Position numbers and translations under genes: made by a program. The notes under the pieces are model-generated. The model searched no databases and was not told the DNA's origin. It saw nothing but the letters and a program-made list of their open reading frames with translations. Below are positions 27,840 to 37,573 of a DNA stretch of 64,000 nt, in pieces; position 1 is the stretch's first letter; each line of letters opens with the position of its first letter. The DNA lies in contig JADFDM010000003.1 in NCBI GenBank assembly GCA_018262795.1, positions 1 to 64,000 on the forward strand, written 5' to 3'. This DNA comes from Sphingobacteriales bacterium (lineage in GTDB: Bacteria > Bacteroidota > Bacteroidia > Chitinophagales > LD1).

Positions 27840-29666
27840 ATGGATATTATCCGCCTTTTACCAGATAACATTGCCAACCAGATAGCTGCCGGGGAGGTGA
27901 TTCAGCGACCGGCATCGGCCGTAAAAGAGCTGATGGAAAACTCGGTGGATTCGGGGGCTACGCATGTAAAGCTGGTGGTGAAACAAGGGGGCAAAACGCT
28001 GATACAGGTGATTGACAACGGTTGCGGCATGAGCGATACCGATGCGCGCATGAGTTTCGAGAAACATGCCACTTCTAAAATACGCGCGGCAGAGGATTTG
28101 TTCAACATTCGCACGATGGGTTTTAGAGGAGAAGCGCTGGCCTCAGTGGCGGCTATTGCGCAGGTGGAACTAAAAACGCGCCTGCACGATGAGCAGTTGG
28201 GTACTTGCATCGAGATTGAAGGCATGAAGGTGGAAAAGCAGGAGCCTTGCCAAACCCCCGAAGGCACTTCCATCAGCATCAAAAATCTTTTCTTTAATGT
28301 GCCCGCGCGCAGAAATTTTTTAAAAAGCGATTCGGTAGAGTTGAAGAACATTATCGAGGAGTTTCAGCGCATTGCACTGGCGCATCCGAAAATTGGTTTT
28401 CAGTTGTTCAGCAACGATTACGAAATGTATCATCTGAAACCGGGCAATATGAAGCAGCGCATCTGTGCCTTGTTTGCCGATAACTATGCCGAAAAAATAG
28501 TGCCGATAGAGGAAGAGAGTTATGCACTACACGTGTATGGCTATGTAGGCAAGCCCGAATTTTCAAAGAAAACGCGAGGGGAGCAATACATTTTTGTGAA
28601 CAGCCGCTTCATTAAATCGCCCTACCTGAACCATGCCGTGGTGAATGCTTTTGACCAGATGTTGCCCAAGGAGAATTTCCCTTTTTATGTGTTGTTTTTA
28701 GATATTGACCCGGCCAAGATTGATGTGAATGTGCACCCGGCTAAACATGAAATAAAATTTGAGGATGAAAAGTTGGTTTACACTTTTGTAAACTTAGGGG
28801 TAAAACATGCACTGGGAGCTTACAGTGTGTCGCCCACGCTGGATTTTAATCAGGAGCACCATCTCAACAGCAACGATACGTTTACCCAACAACCCCGCAC
28901 TTGGTTAGAGATTACACAACATGCTGCACAAACCAAAGAGGCCAAAAAGTTTGCCCCGCCCTCGAATTTTGAGCCATTGAGCAAACGAGAAGAAAATAAT
29001 TTAAAGAATTGGGAAACCGTGATGAGTACGAAGGCTGATCATAGCGAACCGATGACGGGATTCAGAAATATTGAACAGGAGCCGGAAATAACGAAAGAGG
29101 CTTTTGTGCCGGTGCAGATTCACCGCAGGTATATTGTAGCGCAAATTAAAAGTGGTTTTATACTGATAGATCAACAAGCGGCTCACCAAAGAATTTTGTA
29201 TGAGCGCTATCTGAAACAGTTGGAAAGCAAAAAACACGACAGCCAGCGGCAGTTGTTTCCGCAGAGTTTTGAAATGAATGTGGCCGATGCACAGGTGATG
29301 AAAGAGATAATGCCGGAGTTGAATAATTTGGGCTTTGAAATACAAGAGTTTGGGAAGAATAGTTTTGTGATTCACGGCTTTCCGACCGATATACTTCAGG
29401 GCAACGAAAAGAGAATCGTAGAGGAACTGATTGAACAGTTTAAGCAAAATGCTTCGGTGAGTAAATTGAGCAAGCGCGAAAACTTAGCCAAGTCTATTGC
29501 TTATAGTTCTTCTATCAAAGTGGGGAGAGTACTGGCCGTAGAGGAAATGAAAACGATGATAGATGAGTTGTTTGCCTGCACAAATGCTTATACAGCCCCC
29601 AATGGCCGCTTCACTTTTATTACCTTGACCACTGATGAACTGGAGAAAAGGTTTCAGAATAAATGA
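27840..29666 (+). CDS. mutL: DNA mismatch repair protein MutL
   Basis: The 608-residue protein has the GHKL ATPase N-terminus (NQIAAGEV, DNGCGM, TMGFRGEAL, residues of about 10-100), the transducer domain (FVNSRFIKSP, DVNVHPAKHEI) and a C-terminal dimerisation domain. MutL couples MutS mismatch recognition to strand incision. In many bacteria its C-terminus is itself an endonuclease with DQHA-x2-E-x4-E; here residues 444-455 read DQQAAHQRILYE, with His to Gln and Glu to Gln changes, so nuclease activity is doubtful. The start lies four bases after a perfect -7 box. Confidence 0.96.
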   Translation: MDIIRLLPDNIANQIAAGEVIQRPASAVKELMENSVDSGATHVKLVVKQGGKTLIQVIDNGCGMSDTDARMSFEKHATSKIRAAEDLFNIRTMGFRGEALASVAAIAQVELKTRLHDEQLGTCIEIEGMKVEKQEPCQTPEGTSISIKNLFFNVPARRNFLKSDSVELKNIIEEFQRIALAHPKIGFQLFSNDYEMYHLKPGNMKQRICALFADNYAEKIVPIEEESYALHVYGYVGKPEFSKKTRGEQYIFVNSRFIKSPYLNHAVVNAFDQMLPKENFPFYVLFLDIDPAKIDVNVHPAKHEIKFEDEKLVYTFVNLGVKHALGAYSVSPTLDFNQEHHLNSNDTFTQQPRTWLEITQHAAQTKEAKKFAPPSNFEPLSKREENNLKNWETVMSTKADHSEPMTGFRNIEQEPEITKEAFVPVQIHRRYIVAQIKSGFILIDQQAAHQRILYERYLKQLESKKHDSQRQLFPQSFEMNVADAQVMKEIMPELNNLGFEIQEFGKNSFVIHGFPTDILQGNEKRIVEELIEQFKQNASVSKLSKRENLAKSIAYSSSIKVGRVLAVEEMKTMIDELFACTNAYTAPNGRFTFITLTTDELEKRFQNK

Positions 29667-29677
29667 GAATGAGAAAG

Positions 29678-29741
29678 AGTAATTAGTAAGAAACAGATAG
29701 TAATTAGACGGAAGTAATTAGTAGATAGTAGATAGTAATTG
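29678..29741. repeat. Short AGTAATTAG-type direct repeats
   Basis: AGTAATTAG or a close variant recurs four times in about 64 bases, mixed with TAGATAG. It is low-complexity sequence between mutL and the first rhomboid gene; no role is evident. Confidence 0.5.
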
Positions 29742-29885
29742 GCCGTGTGTATTTTGACAAATGGAGCTACTTAAATTATTGTAAAAAAATGGGCGTAGCG
29801 GAGTTTGTGAAAAGAAATAATTTCGATTTTTCGTATCATCATTCTATTCGGTGAATGCTTCGCCATTTACCTTTAACTTTTAACC

Positions 29886-30557
29886 ATGTTTGAAAAATTA
29901 AGCACCCGTTCCGTCACCTTTAACTTAATAGCCGCCAATGTGATCATGTTTATCATCACGTTGATGTGGGGTGAGCCTATGTATGATTTGTTTGCCCTTC
30001 ACTATCCCTCCAATCCACTTTTTAAACCGTTGCAGTTAATCACCCACATGTTTATGCACGGTGGCTTTGCTCATATTTTCTTCAACATGTTTGCGCTGTA
30101 CATGTTTGGTGCCGTGTTAGAAAGAGTATGGGGTCCCAAGCGTTTTCTTTTTTTCTACTTCTTTACCGGGCTGGGAGCCGTAGCACTGCATTTGGGGGTG
30201 CAAGCCTTCATCGTTTATAATTTCACCGGCACTATCAACCCTCCCATGTCCATTGTGCAAACCGAGCCGGGCGTAGCAAATATTCTATACTCCAGCACGG
30301 TGGGTGCTTCGGGGGCACTGTTCGGCATTCTGGTGGCTTTCGGCATGTTGTTTCCCAACACTCCGCTTATTCTGATTTTCTTCCCCATACCGATTAAGGC
30401 AAAATACTTTGTGATACTTTATATCATCTTGGAACTATACATGGGGTTGCAAAATAGCGGCTCAGATAACGTGGCTCACTTTGCCCACTTAGGGGGAGCG
30501 CTTTTCGGTTACATTCTTGTAAAATTTTGGAACCGCAATCGGCATTTTCTGTATTAA
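29886..30557 (+). CDS. Rhomboid family intramembrane serine protease
   Basis: This 223-residue, mostly hydrophobic protein has about six transmembrane segments. The catalytic serine is in GASGALFG (Ser142) and the catalytic histidine in AHLGG (His201), with an upstream HGGFAHIFFNMFALY block typical of rhomboids. It cleaves transmembrane segments of other proteins within the inner membrane; substrates are unknown. It is followed 44 bases later by a second, different rhomboid, and the two are probably co-transcribed. Confidence 0.93.
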   Translation: MFEKLSTRSVTFNLIAANVIMFIITLMWGEPMYDLFALHYPSNPLFKPLQLITHMFMHGGFAHIFFNMFALYMFGAVLERVWGPKRFLFFYFFTGLGAVALHLGVQAFIVYNFTGTINPPMSIVQTEPGVANILYSSTVGASGALFGILVAFGMLFPNTPLILIFFPIPIKAKYFVILYIILELYMGLQNSGSDNVAHFAHLGGALFGYILVKFWNRNRHFLY

Positions 30558-30601
30558 ACCCGGATGATTTTTCACCTTTGTAATAGGACGATACAGCAGC
30601 T

Positions 30602-31498
30602 ATGCTTTCTAACTCTATTCTTGATGATATAAAATACCAGTTCCGCTTTGGCAACATGGTCATGAAGCTGATTTTCGTGAATATTGGCGTATTCCTGTTT
30701 CTGGCCATTTTTCACCTTTTCAGTTTCTTATTTCAATCGTTCGGAGCTTACAATTTTCTTCTCCTGCATTTAGAAATACCGGCCGCTGTCTCTCTATTGT
30801 TGCGTCAACCCTGGACGGTTCTTACCTACATGTTTCTGCACGAAGGGTTTTTTCATATTCTGTTTAATATGCTATGGTTTTATTGGTTCGGAGAAATCTT
30901 TGTGCTGTTTCTGGGCGATAAAAAAGTGTTGCCGCTGTATATCATCGGTGGCCTCACGGGAGCCTTGTTTTATATCTTGGCCTTCAATTTTATTCCGGCT
31001 TTTGTTCCCTCGGTAGATCACTCGTTTATGCTGGGCGCCTCCGCCAGTATTTTTGCTATTGTGTTTGCAGCCGCCACGCTGAGTCCCGATTATGAAGTGC
31101 GACTATTATTCTTTGGATCGGTGCGCATCAAATACATCGCATTGGTGGCGCTCATTCTCGACATTATCAATATTCCCAACGGAAATGCCGGAGGGTACAT
31201 TGCTCATTTAGGTGGAGCATTGAGCGGCTATCTCTACATTAAATCGCTGCAAGGCGGAATAGATTTGGGTAGGCCCTTGAGCCGTTTCTTTGGCAGCATA
31301 GTTTCTGTGTTTAAGCCGAAACGCGGAGTAAAAGTCACTTACAAAAATGTGGAGGAAACGAGTGCCCCCAGGTCGGCCCGAACTGAAAATGATCAGGAGA
31401 GGATTGATAAAATACTCGACAAAATTTCGCATTCGGGCTATGACAGCTTAACCAAAGAGGAAAAGGATTTTTTGTTCCACTATTCAAACAAGGATTGA
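30602..31498 (+). CDS. Second rhomboid family protease with C-terminal cytosolic tail
   Basis: This 298-residue protein has the rhomboid core with HEGFFHILFNMLWFYWFGE, catalytic Ser147 in GASASIFA and His202 in AHLGG. After the last membrane segment (about residue 215) comes a basic linker and a soluble tail of about 50 residues with the pattern ILDKISHSGYDSLTKEEK, a small domain often appended to Bacteroidota rhomboids. The tail may bind substrates or partners. Sequence identity with the upstream rhomboid is low, so this is probably an old pair rather than a recent duplication. Confidence 0.92.
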   Translation: MLSNSILDDIKYQFRFGNMVMKLIFVNIGVFLFLAIFHLFSFLFQSFGAYNFLLLHLEIPAAVSLLLRQPWTVLTYMFLHEGFFHILFNMLWFYWFGEIFVLFLGDKKVLPLYIIGGLTGALFYILAFNFIPAFVPSVDHSFMLGASASIFAIVFAAATLSPDYEVRLLFFGSVRIKYIALVALILDIINIPNGNAGGYIAHLGGALSGYLYIKSLQGGIDLGRPLSRFFGSIVSVFKPKRGVKVTYKNVEETSAPRSARTENDQERIDKILDKISHSGYDSLTKEEKDFLFHYSNKD

Positions 31499-31569
31499 TC
31501 GCCATTTACTAATCATTAATTGATGCAGCAGACAACATTTTGCTTTAACCAGGTGCTGCGCTGCTACCT

Positions 31570-32685
31570 ATGAAAGTTATCCTTAGGTTTTTAAATATCC
31601 TCTCACTGGTCGTCTTGCTGCTGTCGTGTTTGGCGGCTTATATTGATCCAAATATTTTTTGGCAGTTCTCCTTTATCGGGTTTGCCTTTCCGGTGGTGTT
31701 GGTTATTAATTTTGCTTTTCTGGTGCTGTGGTTGCTGCTGCTCAATCGCTTTGCACTTGTTCCCGCTATCGCTATTTTTCTCTCTTGGAATTTTCTCACT
31801 TCTGTTTTTGCATTGAATTTTACCAAGAAAAATGAGGAGAGAGGTCTTAAAGTGATGACTTGGAATGTGAAGAATTTCGACCTCTATAATTGGAGTCACA
31901 ACATAGAAACGCGCAGCCGGATGATGGACTTAATCAAAACAGAAAAGCCGGATGTGCTGTGCTTGCAAGAATTTTACACCAACAATCAGTTGTTTCACAA
32001 TCTGGAATATATCACCGATACATTAGGCTATCCTTATTTCTATTTCCCTCCCGGTTTTGAGCAAACTAAAAAGCCCAGAAATAAACTGCAAAAAACACTT
32101 TGGAAAAGCGGCCTGTTAGTGCAGAAATGGGGTGTGGCCACCTTTTCAAAGTATCCTATCACCGATACGGGCATGGTGAGTTTTACCAATGCGCTCACCA
32201 ATCGCTGCATCTATACCGACCTTTCTGTAGAAGGTAAAAAAATGAGGCTTTACAATGTGCATTTTCAATCTATTCATTTGGCCAATGAAGATTACGCCAC
32301 CATTGACAGCTTAGAGGCCACACAGCAAACACGGTGGACAGCCGTGAAGGGAATTATGCGCAAAATGAAAAATGCTTACACCAAGCGGGCGCTACAGGCG
32401 GCTGCCGTGCGAAAGAATATGAACGGCTACGATGGCTTCAAAATGCTCTGTGGCGATTTTAATGATGTACCGGTTTCATACACCTACAACACCGTGAGAG
32501 ATGATTTGCAAGATGCTTTTATTGAGAAGGGAAAAGGTTTCGGTGCTACCTTCGTCAAAAAGTTTTCCATCTTCCGGATTGATTATATGCTGTACGATAA
32601 AAGAATTACAGCCAACTCCTGCAAAACCATTCGGCAGCCTCTCTCCGATCATTACCCGGTGATAGCGACTTTCTCTTTTAATTGA
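31570..32685 (+). CDS. Endonuclease/exonuclease/phosphatase family protein, membrane anchored
   Basis: This 371-residue protein has three hydrophobic segments in the first 85 residues followed by an EEP catalytic domain. Conserved motifs are MTWNVKNF, CLQEFY (metal-binding Glu), CGDFNDVP and SDHYPVIATF (catalytic Asp-His). The family includes nucleases, phosphatases and sphingomyelinases; membrane anchoring with an outside-facing catalytic domain suggests a phosphodiesterase acting in the periplasm, but the substrate cannot be named. It follows the rhomboid pair on the same strand after 71 bases and may belong to the same transcript. Confidence 0.87.
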   Translation: MKVILRFLNILSLVVLLLSCLAAYIDPNIFWQFSFIGFAFPVVLVINFAFLVLWLLLLNRFALVPAIAIFLSWNFLTSVFALNFTKKNEERGLKVMTWNVKNFDLYNWSHNIETRSRMMDLIKTEKPDVLCLQEFYTNNQLFHNLEYITDTLGYPYFYFPPGFEQTKKPRNKLQKTLWKSGLLVQKWGVATFSKYPITDTGMVSFTNALTNRCIYTDLSVEGKKMRLYNVHFQSIHLANEDYATIDSLEATQQTRWTAVKGIMRKMKNAYTKRALQAAAVRKNMNGYDGFKMLCGDFNDVPVSYTYNTVRDDLQDAFIEKGKGFGATFVKKFSIFRIDYMLYDKRITANSCKTIRQPLSDHYPVIATFSFN

Positions 32686-32865
32686 AGCAGACCTTATTAC
32701 AATAATTGCCACTGTTCACTTGCCGCATCATCGTAAAACATGGAAGGTTAGAACGAAGAAGAAAAGAACGAAGTAATAATTGACTCCCTCTTAATTTTCT
32801 TCCGCTTTGCTAAATTTTCATTCTCAAATTCACCCATTCGCCTATTCTCACATTATATTGCGCCC

Positions 32866-34329
32866 ATGTCCGAATTACGCATTTACAACACGCTTAGCCG
32901 CGAAAAAGAAGTATTCCAACCATTGAATGCACCTCATGTAGGCATGTATGTTTGCGGCCCCACCTTATACAGTTTTGCCCATCTCGGAAATTGCAGAACC
33001 TTTATGAGTTTCGATGTGGTGTTTCGCTATCTAAAGCACCTCGGCTACAAAGTGCGCTATGTGCGCAACATCACCGATGTGGGACATCTGGAAAGTGATG
33101 GCGATGTGGGGGAAGATAAAATTGCCAAGCGCGCTCGTCTCGAAAAGTTAGAGCCGATGGAAGTGGTGCAGTTGTATGCCGTTGACTTTCATAAGGTGTT
33201 AGATGATTTCAATTTATTGCCGCCCAGCATTGAGCCAAGTGCCAGCGGTCACGTGATTGAGCAGATAGAGATGACCAAGAAAATTATTGAAAATGGTTTG
33301 GCTTACGAAGTGGATGGAACGGTGTGGTTCGATGTAGAGAAATTTGCAAAAACCTATCCCTACACCGAACTGAGCGGACGGAAATTAGACGAGCTGCTTG
33401 AAGGTACCCGCGATAACTTAGAAGGGCAAAGTGAAAAACGCGGACGTTTGGATTTTGCGCTCTGGAAAAAGGCAAAGCCCGAACATATTATGCGCTGGCC
33501 TAGCCCCTGGGGCGAAGGTTTCCCGGGATGGCATATTGAGTGCAGCGCCATGAGTTCCAAGTATTTGGGCGAGCAGTTTGACATTCACGGAGGGGGAATG
33601 GATTTGATTCCCACGCATCACACCAACGAAATTGCGCAGAGTGTCGCCTGCTGCAAAAAATCACCCGCTAAAATATGGATGCACACCAATATGCTTACCG
33701 TAAACGGACAGAAGATGAGCAAGAGCTTGGGCAACTCATTTTTACCGGAAGAACTTTTTGAAGGGAGGCACGCATTATTAGAGCGCGGCTACTCCCCTAT
33801 GGTCGTTCGCTTTTTTATGTTGCAGGCTCATTACCGCAGCACGCTCGATTTTTCAAATGCAGCTTTGCAGGCTTCCGAAAAAGGTTTTCAGCGCCTGATG
33901 AATGCGGTGAAATTGATAGCTGATCTCAAAACTTCTGCCACCTCTTCCTTCCATTTTGAAAAAATAAAAACAGAAGTGTACGATGCGCTGAATGATGATT
34001 TCAATACCCCCGTAGCTATTGCGGCTTTGTTTGAAGGGGTTCGCATCATCAACTCTATCAATGATGCGAAAGATACGATCACCGCAGCCGATAAAGAACA
34101 AGTGCAAAAGTTGTTCAGCGAAATTGTTTTTGATGTGTTGGGACTGAAACAAGAAACCACTGGTCATTCAGATAAAGTATCGGGACTGATGAATTTGATT
34201 TTGGATTTGCGCAAAGATGTGCGCACCAAGAAAGATTTTGCCGCCAGTGATAAAATACGCGATGAGTTGTTGAAGGTGGGAATACAAGTGAAAGATGGAA
34301 AAGAAGGAGTTACCTGGACCAGCAACTAA
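32866..34329 (+). CDS. cysS: Cysteine--tRNA ligase
   Basis: The 487-residue class I aminoacyl-tRNA synthetase charges tRNA-Cys. It has the zinc-binding YVCGPT (Cys30), the HIGH-equivalent SFAHLGN, the [10 protein letters not shown] and [13 protein letters not shown] zinc-site blocks, and KMSKSLGN. Length is normal and the C-terminal anticodon domain is present. The start is fixed by the family N-terminus ([12 protein letters not shown]). A TATATTG box ends five bases before the ATG, again hinting at a very short leader; there is no T-box or other visible control. Confidence 0.97.
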   Translation: MSELRIYNTLSREKEVFQPLNAPHVGMYVCGPTLYSFAHLGNCRTFMSFDVVFRYLKHLGYKVRYVRNITDVGHLESDGDVGEDKIAKRARLEKLEPMEVVQLYAVDFHKVLDDFNLLPPSIEPSASGHVIEQIEMTKKIIENGLAYEVDGTVWFDVEKFAKTYPYTELSGRKLDELLEGTRDNLEGQSEKRGRLDFALWKKAKPEHIMRWPSPWGEGFPGWHIECSAMSSKYLGEQFDIHGGGMDLIPTHHTNEIAQSVACCKKSPAKIWMHTNMLTVNGQKMSKSLGNSFLPEELFEGRHALLERGYSPMVVRFFMLQAHYRSTLDFSNAALQASEKGFQRLMNAVKLIADLKTSATSSFHFEKIKTEVYDALNDDFNTPVAIAALFEGVRIINSINDAKDTITAADKEQVQKLFSEIVFDVLGLKQETTGHSDKVSGLMNLILDLRKDVRTKKDFAASDKIRDELLKVGIQVKDGKEGVTWTSN

Positions 34330-34337
34330 TACATTTG
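34330..34337 (+). promoter_or_regulatory. -7 box TACATTTG upstream of the M28 lipoprotein
   Basis: A perfect TAnnTTTG inside the 11-base gap after cysS. The downstream gene therefore probably has its own transcript. +1 would fall near ATG 34341. Confidence 0.5.
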
Positions 34338-34394
34338 TAAATGGATTTTTCGAACCGGAAAATCCGTTTCACTCGATTGCATGAATTTCAATTT

Positions 34395-35429
34395 ATGAAA
34401 ACAAAATACTTTTTACCGGGTCTTTTCCTCTTCTCTCTCGCTTCTTGCGACCATTGCAATAAAGCAAACGACAACCATATCATTGAACCGGCAAAGCAAA
34501 TCGTTGTGAATGCACCGGCATTCAACAGCGACTCAGCTTATGATTACACCAAAGCGCAATTAGATTTTGGCACCCGCGAAATGAACTCGAAAGGGCATGA
34601 GGCCTGCGCAAAATATCTGATAGCCGAAATCAAAAAATTTACTGACACAGTTTACATTCAAAAATTTGATGCCAAAGGTTTTGATGGAGTCACGCTAAAA
34701 TGCACAAACATCATTGGCGCTATCAACCCAAAAGCCACGCATCGAATTTTGCTCTCTTCGCATTGGGATAGCCGCCCCTGGGCCGACCAAGATACGAAGG
34801 ACAGAGATAAACCGATTCTCTCTGCCTGCGATGGAGCCAGTGGCGTGGGCACATTGTTAGAAATTGCCCGAGCCATTCAATCGTCCCCATTGAAAAATAT
34901 TGGTGTTGATATTTTTTTTAATGATGCGGAAGACCGAGGATATTCTTCTTCGCTGGATGGAATTATAAAACCAGGTAACTACGACAGCGAAGACTCTTGG
35001 TGCTTGGGGTCGCAGTACTGGAGCGCTCATCCGCATGTAGCTGGCTATAAAGCCGATTTTGGAATTTTGTTAGACATGGCAGCCGCGCAGGGGGCTGTGT
35101 TTATGCGCGAAGGGAACTCCTCCTTCAATGCCGGTTGGGTGCAGGACAAAGTTTGGGCAAATGCCCGCACCCTCGGCTACTCTAATTATTTCAGCAATCA
35201 AACTTTTGGGGCCATTACCGATGACCACGTTTACATCAATCAGATTGCTAAAATTCCAACCGTAGATATTATCCATATTGATCCCTCCTCTAATTCCGGA
35301 ACCTTCGGTAATTATTGGCATACGCATGATGACAATATGAGCATCATTGATAAAAATACTTTAGATGCTGTGGGCAAAACCTTGCTTTACACAATTTATC
35401 AGTATGAAGCCGAGAAAGCACCGCTGTAG
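34395..35429 (+). CDS. M28-family metallohydrolase lipoprotein, glutaminyl-peptide cyclotransferase-like
   Basis: From ATG 34395 the product is 344 residues with a lipoprotein signal (MKTKYFLPGLFLFSLASC, lipidated Cys18). Zinc ligands of the M28 fold appear in SSHWDSRPW, CDGASGVGT and FFNDAEDRG, with later histidines in IIHID and WHTHDDN. The WDSRPWAD and EDRGY segments are typical of glutaminyl cyclases, which turn N-terminal glutamine of exported proteins into pyroglutamate; aminopeptidase activity is an alternative. The product would sit on the envelope. An in-frame ATG at 34341, three bases after a -7 box, would add 18 residues and could be a leaderless start. Confidence 0.87.
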   Translation: MKTKYFLPGLFLFSLASCDHCNKANDNHIIEPAKQIVVNAPAFNSDSAYDYTKAQLDFGTREMNSKGHEACAKYLIAEIKKFTDTVYIQKFDAKGFDGVTLKCTNIIGAINPKATHRILLSSHWDSRPWADQDTKDRDKPILSACDGASGVGTLLEIARAIQSSPLKNIGVDIFFNDAEDRGYSSSLDGIIKPGNYDSEDSWCLGSQYWSAHPHVAGYKADFGILLDMAAAQGAVFMREGNSSFNAGWVQDKVWANARTLGYSNYFSNQTFGAITDDHVYINQIAKIPTVDIIHIDPSSNSGTFGNYWHTHDDNMSIIDKNTLDAVGKTLLYTIYQYEAEKAPL

Positions 35430-35693
35430 TTCTTAAGCTGCTTTATGTAACTTGTTCTACTTACAAAATGAGAGCAATTGGAGATTGGTGATATTGAGAC
35501 CAACTGCAATGGAATCGCTTAATTTGCCTCTCCCTGAAAGCAAACATCACCACTTAAAATTGTTTTTCTTCTAATCTACTTTCTTTCAGTGGGAAACACT
35601 TTTCGCTTATGTTTTATGTGACAATTAATAGGCGCATTGCTTTGATCTTTTTTCAGAAAATTTATTTTATGCCCATTCAAACACAACAATTCT

Positions 35694-36143
35694 ATGGTAC
35701 AAATCAATGTATGGGATGGCTACAACCGCCCTTCAGCAGCGCAGAAGCAAGAAATCTGCAACTTTCTTTTTGAAAATCTCGATCAGTATGGCGACCCACC
35801 CCAGCACATTATGAGTGCTATTGAATATGCGATAAAAGAGAAAGCTTCTTTTGGTGGTTTCCTGCTCACCGCAACAGAAGACGAACAACTGTTAGGCGCT
35901 GTGGTGATAAACGCTACCGGCATGAGCGGCTACATTCCTGAGAATATTCTGGTGTACATCGCCACACACAAACAAGCGCGAGGAAAAGGTATTGGCAAGC
36001 AACTGATGGAAAAGGCCATCATACACGCTACGGGCGATATTGCCCTGCATGTAGAGGCCAACAATCCGGCCAAGAAACTCTATGAAAAGTTGGGGTTTAA
36101 AAACCCCTACTTAGAAATGCGACTAAAAAAACATTCTGCATGA
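35694..36143 (+). CDS. GNAT N-acetyltransferase, first gene of a three-gene operon
   Basis: This 149-residue GNAT protein has the acetyl-CoA binding pyrophosphate loop ARGKGIGKQL and the C-terminal NPAKKLYEKLGF block. Its acceptor is unknown. Its last four bases overlap the start of the sodium symporter gene (ATGA), which itself overlaps the racemase start by one base, so the three are probably translated together. Given the partners, an amino acid or amino-acid-derived amine is a reasonable acceptor; that is inference from context. The preceding 264-bp gap shows no other gene. Confidence 0.87.
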   Translation: MVQINVWDGYNRPSAAQKQEICNFLFENLDQYGDPPQHIMSAIEYAIKEKASFGGFLLTATEDEQLLGAVVINATGMSGYIPENILVYIATHKQARGKGIGKQLMEKAIIHATGDIALHVEANNPAKKLYEKLGFKNPYLEMRLKKHSA

Positions 36144-37573
36144 GTTGGATAGACATTACCGTTTTCGCAGTGTACATCATTGGCATGTTAGCCATCGGCT
36201 TGCATTTTTACAACCGCAACGAAACCGAAGAAGATTACTATGTGGGCGGTCGAAATATGTCGGCCGGGCACATTGGGCTTTCCTTAGTAGCCACTGATGT
36301 TGGGGGTGGATTTTCGATTGGCTTAGGCGGTTTGGGATTCACTATGGGGCTATCGGGCAACTGGATGCTCTTTACCGGATTACTCGGGGCTTGGCTCAGT
36401 GCGGTGCTCCTTATTCCTCGCATTTACGGGATCGCCCGGGAAAAAAAACTTTTGAGTTTTCCGCAGGCTTTGCAGCACCATTACAGTCATAATGTGGCAT
36501 TCGTAGCGGGAATCATCTCTCTTATAGGTTATGTAGGATTTACTAGCTCACAAGTGTTAGCCGGAGCTAAGTTAGCCTCCGCTACTTTCCCGGTTCTCAG
36601 TTTACCGCAAGCAGTGTTGCTGATGGGGGTCGTAGTTGTTGTATATACCGTAGCAGGAGGAATGAAAGCTGTTGTATATACCGATTCGGTGCAGTGGGTT
36701 ATTTTGATGAGTGGACTTGTTTTTATAGGAATTCCAATAGGGTTTATAACAATAGGAGGATGGCAAGGACTGCTTTCTATAGTTGAGCCAAAATTACTCT
36801 CCCTCACGAATGTATCTTTCGTACAGTTATTCAATTGGTTTATTACTATCGTACCCATCTGGTTTGTAGGGATGACATTGTACCAGCGCATTTATGCTTG
36901 TCGCGATGAAAAAACGGCCATCCGTGCTTGGCGCATTGCCGGCTTATTTGAATGGCCGGTGATGGCTTTTATGGGGGTTTTGCTCGGCCTATTTGCACGG
37001 GTAGGTTTTGAACAAGGCATGTTTACCGCTATAGGCTATGCCCCGGGGTCGCCTATGGATGCAGAACTTGGTCTTCCTCTATTTCTGCGACACATTCTTC
37101 CGGTTGGTTTGATGGGTATTATGCTGGCGGCTTATTTCTCCGCCATCATGTCCACAGCCGACAGTTGTCTAATGGCAGCATCCGGAAATATGTTAACCGA
37201 TATTATCGGTCGGTTCAATAAAAAACTGGCAAGTAGTATCACCCTTTCCCAAATAGTTACTTTCCTGATAGGTACCTTTGCCATTCTTCTGGCTTTAAAA
37301 ATGCAGAATGTACTGGAGTTAATGTTGTATTCGTATGCGTTCATGGTTTCGGGGCTTTTGGTGCCGGTTTTGGGGATCTTATTTCTGAAAAACCCTTCTA
37401 CCAAAGCTGCGATGACCGCTATGATTGCGGGTGGAGGACTTACCTTACTATTAATTCTTACCAAGGTCGGTTTACCTTTCGGCTTAGATGCCAATTTTTT
37501 CGGCATGTTACTATCACTCGTTAGTTACCTGCTGGTTCAAACTCTCTTTTCTGAAACTTCAAAACAACCCTAA
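36140..37573 (+). CDS. Sodium:solute symporter (SSS family)
   Basis: This 477-residue membrane protein has about 13 hydrophobic segments and the SSS pattern: DYYVGGRNMS near residue 33, GGGFSIGLGGLGF near 56, and AYFSAIMSTADSCLMAASGN near 335, the usual sodium-binding region. It imports an organic solute, perhaps an amino acid, together with sodium. The start overlaps the GNAT stop (ATGA) and its stop overlaps the next start (TAATG), so it sits in the middle of a translationally coupled operon. Confidence 0.9.
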   Translation: MSWIDITVFAVYIIGMLAIGLHFYNRNETEEDYYVGGRNMSAGHIGLSLVATDVGGGFSIGLGGLGFTMGLSGNWMLFTGLLGAWLSAVLLIPRIYGIAREKKLLSFPQALQHHYSHNVAFVAGIISLIGYVGFTSSQVLAGAKLASATFPVLSLPQAVLLMGVVVVVYTVAGGMKAVVYTDSVQWVILMSGLVFIGIPIGFITIGGWQGLLSIVEPKLLSLTNVSFVQLFNWFITIVPIWFVGMTLYQRIYACRDEKTAIRAWRIAGLFEWPVMAFMGVLLGLFARVGFEQGMFTAIGYAPGSPMDAELGLPLFLRHILPVGLMGIMLAAYFSAIMSTADSCLMAASGNMLTDIIGRFNKKLASSITLSQIVTFLIGTFAILLALKMQNVLELMLYSYAFMVSGLLVPVLGILFLKNPSTKAAMTAMIAGGGLTLLLILTKVGLPFGLDANFFGMLLSLVSYLLVQTLFSETSKQP

